Shown: positions 60,601 through 64,000 of the stretch, in pieces | How positions within the stretch are numbered: position 1 is the first letter of the stretch | How the letters are laid out: the number at the start of each line of letters is the position of its first letter | Source: Stenotrophomonas maltophilia | GTDB lineage: Bacteria > Pseudomonadota > Gammaproteobacteria > Xanthomonadales > Xanthomonadaceae | NCBI RefSeq assembly: GCF_002799155.1 | Contig: NZ_NERD01000002.1 | Span: forward strand, 1,984,001-2,048,000 | DNA length: 64,000 bases | Direction: 5' to 3' | Notes under the pieces: model-generated | Databases searched by the model: none | Told to the model about the DNA's origin: nothing | The model's input: only the letters and a program-made list of their open reading frames with translations | Program-made: the position numbers and the translations under genes

Positions 60601-63248
60601 GCGACGTTGGCGTCGACTTTCGGCAGCTCATGGCGTGCGTTTGCACCGATCACCACTTCCTTCGAACCGTTGGCGAAGGCGCCATCGCCCATCAGTACCT
60701 GGTAGTCCTGTGCCGCATTGACGGCCCAGCAGGAGATGTCGGCCAGCGCGATGTCCAGGCACTTGGCCGCCCAGGCCGGGGAATCCGTCGGCAGCAGCAG
60801 GCCCAGCAGGCCACCCGGATTGCCGTTGTTGATGTTGTAGATATAGCTGTCGGAGGTGACGCCACCGATCAGGGTCAGGTGCGAGCTGCCACCCGTGACT
60901 GCGCCGCCCAGGCCGTTGAGCGTGCTGCCGACTGGCGACAGGTTGACCACCGGCAGGCCCAGCACATTGACCGTTGAATAGGTCTGCATCACGTTGGCGT
61001 TGCTGAGCTTGAGGTTGCCGTTGCTCAGGTAGCCATTGCCACCGAACAGGCTGGTGGTGGTCGGCCCGATCAGCTGGCCGACATTGCCGACCAGGCCACC
61101 GGTGCCGATGATGAGGCCCGCATTCGGGTCGGCCGCCGCCGGCGCCTTCGGGCTGGTCGGCGGAATCGCAGAGGGTTTGGTCAGGCCGAGACCGCCCAGC
61201 GTGCCACCGACCAGGCCACCCACGGCGCTGCCCAGGTTGCCGATGGTGCCATTGAGATTGCCGTTGAGCAGGTTGCCCACCGCGCTGCCGACATTGCCCA
61301 GCGTGCTACCCAGCACACCGCCCAGGCCGCTGGTGGGGCTGCCGGTGGTGCCGTCGAGAATGCCGCCCACTGCACCACCGACCGTGCCGACGGTGTTGTT
61401 GAGCGTGCCGCCCACTGCGCTGCCGACCTGACCAACCGTGCCGTTGAGTGCACCACCTACTGCGCCGCCAACCGTCCCGACGGTGCCGTTCAGTGCACCG
61501 CCGACTGCGCCGACGGTGTTGTTGAGCGTGCCACCCACTGCGCCGCCAACCTGGCCAACCGTGCCGTTGAGTGCGCCACCTACTGCGCCGCCAACCGTCC
61601 CGACGGTGCCATTCAGTGCACCTCCGACTGCGCCGACTGTGTTGTTGAGCGTGCCGCCAACCGTTCCGACGGTGCCGTTCAGTGCACCGCCGACTGCGCC
61701 GACGGTGTTGTTGAGCGTGCCACCTACCGCGCCGCCAACCGTTCCGACGGTGCCGTTCAGTGCACCGCCGACTGCGCCGACGGTGTTGTTGAGCGTGCCA
61801 CCTACTGCGCCGCCAACCGTTCCGACGGTGCCGTTCAGTGCACCTCCGACTGCGCCGACGGTGTTGTTGAGCGTGCCACCTACCGCGCCGCCAACTGTTC
61901 CGACGGTGCCGTTCAGTGCACCGCCGACTGCGCCGACGGTGTTGTTGAGCGTGCCACCTACCGCGCCGCCAACCGTTCCGACGGTGCCGTTCAGTGCACC
62001 ACCAACTGCGCCTCCGACTGCGCCGACCGTGTTGTTGAGCGTGCCGCCCACTGCGCTGCCCACGGTACCGACAGTACCGTTCAGCGCACCACCGACCGCA
62101 CCGCCGACCGTGCCGACGGTGCCGTTCAACGCACCACCAACTGCACCTCCAACTGCGCCGACCGTGTTGTTGAGTGCGCCGCCCACCGCGCCACTCACCG
62201 CGCCGACAGTACCGTTCAGCGCACCGCCCACCGTGCTGCCGACCGCACCCGCAGCACCGTGGAGCGTCCCGCCGACGGCGCCCACCGCGCCGCCCACCAG
62301 GTTGCCAACGCCCAGCGCGCTGTGCTGCGCGGCGACGGTCGCCTGTCCGGCCAGCTTCAGGTTGCGGTCGGCGATCACGTCCTGGCCGTCCGGCGCCTGC
62401 ACGCGCACCTTGCCGGCGGCGCCTGCATCGAACGCGGCGCTGATGGCACGATCATGCGTCTCACCCGGCACTTCCTCCTTGGCCGGCAGCTTGACCGCGG
62501 CTGTTGCCCGGGCCTGGCCCTGACCTTGGATGTGATGGCCAGCCACCGCCAGACGTGCGTCCGCATTGCCGTCAACGGAGGTCTTCAGGGACGAACCGCT
62601 GAGGCCCGCCAACGCCTTGGCACCAGCATCGATCGCAGCGACCTGGCGGCCGGCGACGCCGATCTTGGCCTTGGCGCGCGCGTCGGCGGCGACGCCCAGC
62701 GGCGCCTGCGCGCCCGGCGCAACGTGTGCGGCCAACGATGCATCCACCTGTGCCGCCGGCGCCGAGGTGTTGCCCAGGCCGACATGGGCACGGACATCGG
62801 CCGCCAGCGCCGGCACGGCCACCTGCTTCGGTGCGGTGTTCGCAGCCAGCTTCACCTGCACGGCTGCCGGCAATACGTCACGCACCACCGGCAGGGACGT
62901 GGTGTTCAGCTGCAGGCCCAGGCGGGCGTCCGCACTGATCGCAGGGCTGCTCTGCGCCTGTCGCGCAGCGGCAGCCAGGGCCACTTCGGCGTCGACCTTG
63001 ACCGGCATCGGCTGCGCATACTTGGCGGCCAGTGCCTGCAGGTCACGCAGCGATTGATTGGTTTCCGATGCCCCTGCGTGGCCGCTGGCCAGCGCGCACA
63101 GCAATGCCAGGGCCAGGGCGGTGGGCATCAGCAGGAAGGCGCGCGGATCGCGTGCGGCGCTGCCGCCGCTGTCGCCGGTGGCCAGTTCCGAGGCCACAAC
63201 CAGAGCATTGAGCTGGCGGTTCCATACACGCCGGTAGATGCGGTTCAT
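57699..63248 (-). CDS. Trimeric autotransporter adhesin
   Basis: 1849 residues. ATG 63248 has GGGGGA 8 bases upstream. An ESPR-type extended signal (MNRIYRRVWNRQLNALVVAS) and a hydrophobic core lead to an Ala-rich helical region (about 60-300), then a Gly/Val/Asn repeat region (about 315-630), then YadA-type head repeats (SVALGYRSAALRGA, AVGNGANASAGNSVALGAGS) and several necks (TNLAAGSANTDAVNVAQLKG). The C-terminal anchor is DWSKAYTDERMGGFERDLRK to GVAVGAGIQW. It should form a surface trimer for attachment or biofilm. The Gly-rich block is unusual for the family. tpgA follows. Confidence 0.95.
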   Translation of the reverse strand: MNRIYRRVWNRQLNALVVASELATGDSGGSAARDPRAFLLMPTALALALLCALASGHAGASETNQSLRDLQALAAKYAQPMPVKVDAEVALAAAARQAQSSPAISADARLGLQLNTTSLPVVRDVLPAAVQVKLAANTAPKQVAVPALAADVRAHVGLGNTSAPAAQVDASLAAHVAPGAQAPLGVAADARAKAKIGVAGRQVAAIDAGAKALAGLSGSSLKTSVDGNADARLAVAGHHIQGQGQARATAAVKLPAKEEVPGETHDRAISAAFDAGAAGKVRVQAPDGQDVIADRNLKLAGQATVAAQHSALGVGNLVGGAVGAVGGTLHGAAGAVGSTVGGALNGTVGAVSGAVGGALNNTVGAVGGAVGGALNGTVGTVGGAVGGALNGTVGTVGSAVGGTLNNTVGAVGGAVGGALNGTVGTVGGAVGGTLNNTVGAVGGALNGTVGTVGGAVGGTLNNTVGAVGGALNGTVGTVGGAVGGTLNNTVGAVGGALNGTVGTVGGAVGGTLNNTVGAVGGALNGTVGTVGGTLNNTVGAVGGALNGTVGTVGGAVGGALNGTVGQVGGAVGGTLNNTVGAVGGALNGTVGTVGGAVGGALNGTVGQVGSAVGGTLNNTVGTVGGAVGGILDGTTGSPTSGLGGVLGSTLGNVGSAVGNLLNGNLNGTIGNLGSAVGGLVGGTLGGLGLTKPSAIPPTSPKAPAAADPNAGLIIGTGGLVGNVGQLIGPTTTSLFGGNGYLSNGNLKLSNANVMQTYSTVNVLGLPVVNLSPVGSTLNGLGGAVTGGSSHLTLIGGVTSDSYIYNINNGNPGGLLGLLLPTDSPAWAAKCLDIALADISCWAVNAAQDYQVLMGDGAFANGSKEVVIGANARHELPKVDANVAFPGDGVNDPSNPTGVPTADYAARMGHSVIVGDSAVGTANGQTLLGAEATSNQANSVALGYRSAALRGAQASYSAYGLTAPQVSAGEVSVGTAGGGERQITNLAAGSANTDAVNVAQLKGAISLIDDVAAAAVTYDLDGAGNPDYRRVTLGAGTGTTTIGNLAAGAVTAGSLEAVNGGQLAATNSAIASFFGGRAAFDPASGIFTAPLFEISTISTGGAIAKGLYENATDAFAAVDGSLVNLNTQITDIRNGGTKYLRVNSTGTEALASGADSIAVGTNARATAANSIAVGAGSLADRDNTVSIGAAGAERQVTNLAAGTAATDAVNVGQLQASEQGALRYDLNGDGSVNYASATLGQTGTATTLRNLGPGQVSATSSEAINGAQLFAANQAVATHLGGGAAVNASGVLTAPTYSINNVAANGTVTTGSYNDVGTAFDAVSNSLANVADQTGEVDKLAVKYDVDGSGNVLNSVTLTGTGTGAVKITNVAAGSILAGSSDAITGDQLFSTNSTIANYFGGTTAYNGATNVWTAPTFSISSIATDGTFSSGDYNNVTAAFTAVDGSLKVLNQRITNGGGGSAYLAVNSTAAAATAAGAEAVAVGPQASAAGANSVAVGNGANASAGNSVALGAGSVASVGAQSGYTGAYGQTGASNSAGEVSVGSTGSERKITHVADGSDTYDATNVGQLRNGVNYAIDESKKYTDQKIQNITNVAGSFRANNTNNLADPSASGANSAAGGAGSTAAGANSTALGNGSQAQADNSVALGAGSVANRANTVSVGAAGAERQVVNVADGSQATDAVNVRQLQASQQGTIRYDTTVNGATNYNSVTLGSTSSGPTTVRNVAAGTAGTDAVNVDQLKSGMAQTLDWSKAYTDERMGGFERDLRKTDNRASAGIASAMATAALPQPSEAGRSMASIAAGSYNGESGVALGISGVSEGGRWIYKFSGSTNSRGEAGVAVGAGIQW
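61370..62300. repeat. Tandem repeat in the adhesin gene, 78-base core
   Basis: The coding strand gives motifs such as GAVGGTLNNTVGAVGGALNG. A core of near-identical 78-base units has register marks at 61731, 61809, 61887 and 61965, flanked by degenerate 33- and 45-base partial units. Copy number is likely to vary between strains by recombination or slippage; the 26-residue steps keep frame. Confidence 0.9.
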
Positions 63249-63346
63249 GAGCATTTCCCCCGTAGGCGAACAACTGGAATGTCAGTGGACTTGCCGTTAG
63301 GCAGGTGACTGACATTTCAGCGGTTGCAACGGCGGCGGCGCACTTC

Positions 63347-63451
63347 AATCCGGCACGGCAATCGCGCATTCCGGCAAATCCACGGCCGGAATCGGCAGCC
63401 GTTTATGCAGAAGCGGCAACATGATCGGCAAGCGGATATGCAATTCCGGCA
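63347..63451. promoter_or_regulatory. Repeated ATTCCGGCA sites upstream of the adhesin
   Basis: AATCCGGCA (about 63347), ATTCCGGCA (63368 and 63443) and the inverse GCCGGAAT (about 63384) cluster in the adhesin / AraC intergenic gap. They could be binding sites of the adjacent AraC regulator. Confidence 0.4.
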
Positions 63452-63483
63452 TGAACGCCGCGAAAACCCTTGCGGGGCTTGGC

Positions 63484-64000
63484 TCAGGCCGGCTGGCCGA
63501 TCTGCGCAGGCGCGCGCATCAGGGTATCGCGCGGCAGTTCGCCGAATACCTTGCGGTAATTGTCGGCGAAGCGCGAAAGGTCCCACAGGCCGCAGCTGAG
63601 GGCGATGGCTTTCACCGAGCGACGGCTGGAATCGGCCATCGACAGGCTGCGGCAGGCCGCGCACAGGCGCAGCATGGAAAGATAGCGGTTCGGCGAAGTA
63701 CCAAACAGGTCCTCGAACGCATAGCGCAGGCCGCGCTCGCTGACGCCTGCGGCATCGCAGATTTCATTCATGTAGATATTGCGGCGCAGGTTGAGCCGCA
63801 TGAAGTTCTCTGCTCGCTGCGCGATCAGATAATGCGTGCGCCGTGCACGGCTGCAGCCCGGTCGATCCGCCGCACCGGCGCCCAACAGGGCCTGCACATG
63901 CTCATGCAACAGGGTTTCGGTTTCTTCCGGCTGCAGCCCTGCACCCTGCCCCAGCTGCAGGTGCAGCTGCTGGTAATGGCGTGCCAACGGCGTGGCTTCG
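63484..64000 (-). CDS. AraC-family regulator, C-terminal part (cut by right edge)
   Basis: The visible 172 or so residues contain both AraC helix-turn-helix motifs (YMNEICDAAGVSERGLRYAF and VKAIALSCGLWDLSRFADNY, then FGELP). The 5' end lies past base 64000. It is upstream of, and codirectional with, the adhesin gene, separated by 235 bases, and may regulate it. Confidence 0.88.
   Translation of the reverse strand, partial: EATPLARHYQQLHLQLGQGAGLQPEETETLLHEHVQALLGAGAADRPGCSRARRTHYLIAQRAENFMRLNLRRNIYMNEICDAAGVSERGLRYAFEDLFGTSPNRYLSMLRLCAACRSLSMADSSRRSVKAIALSCGLWDLSRFADNYRKVFGELPRDTLMRAPAQIGQPA

Noticed and set aside
61370..62300. Possible CRISPR-like regular repeats
   Set aside because: Units are contiguous 78-base coding repeats without unique spacers.
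61438..62523. A 361-residue Pro/Thr/Ser-rich open frame on the plus strand opposite the adhesin repeats
   Set aside because: It mirrors the Gly-rich tandem repeat of the adhesin on the other strand; no start signal and no independent features.

Overview
The window is high-GC gammaproteobacterial chromosome and most resembles Stenotrophomonas (S. maltophilia complex, Xanthomonadaceae). The support is an EntC-dependent catecholate siderophore operon with separate isochorismatase and aryl-carrier genes, many GTAG-type palindromes of the SMAG kind, a DUF3348-DUF802-OmpA-DUF2894 cluster, and the general gene content. I saw no rRNA, tRNA, CRISPR, prophage or integrase.

Layout. 1-5.6 kb: a truncated RHS protein, a secreted hydrolase, small envelope proteins and dgkA. 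5.6-10.6 kb: an M14 peptidase and a four-gene MotA/MotB-like cluster with a very long coiled-coil stator tail. 10.6-10.9 kb: a decayed RAYT transposase between inverted SMAG arms. 10.9-20.5 kb: the catecholate siderophore operon entS-C-E-B-carrier-F-A, whose genes overlap by 1 to 10 bases behind a candidate Fur box. 20.6-24.2 kb: DUF3817, an LLM oxidoreductase, a GNAT protein and a thioredoxin lipoprotein. 24.2-24.8 kb: a gene-free island of nested inverted repeats. 24.8-29.3 kb: sodA behind a SoxR-like promoter, a flavin reductase, a TPR protein, and the desCB fatty-acid desaturase pair with divergent desT.

29.5-34.3 kb is a manganese locus: a TonB receptor, a periplasmic thioredoxin, mntR and mntH, with the same TATAGC-N4-GCTATA operator before the receptor and before mntH. 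34.4-38.6 kb: class Ia ribonucleotide reductase nrdAB with an overlapping flavodoxin and thioredoxin, preceded by a NrdR box pair. 39-42.7 kb: quinone oxidoreductase, betT, VOC protein. 42.8-47.3 kb: FecI/FecR and a signalling TonB receptor behind a strong Fur box. 47.4-56.7 kb: mdtJI with a divergent LysR gene, a second M14 peptidase, a FecA-like receptor, a CLC protein with an altered pore, MgtC, MerR and a methyltransferase. 56.8-64 kb: a tpgA-like lipoprotein, a 1849-residue trimeric autotransporter adhesin, and a truncated AraC regulator.

The themes fit together. Iron is scavenged by the siderophore operon and two TonB receptor systems under Fur-like sites. Manganese is taken up under MntR and can serve MnSOD and possibly a flavodoxin-assisted ribonucleotide reductase. 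At least three families of palindromic repeats sit between genes, often at convergent 3' ends.
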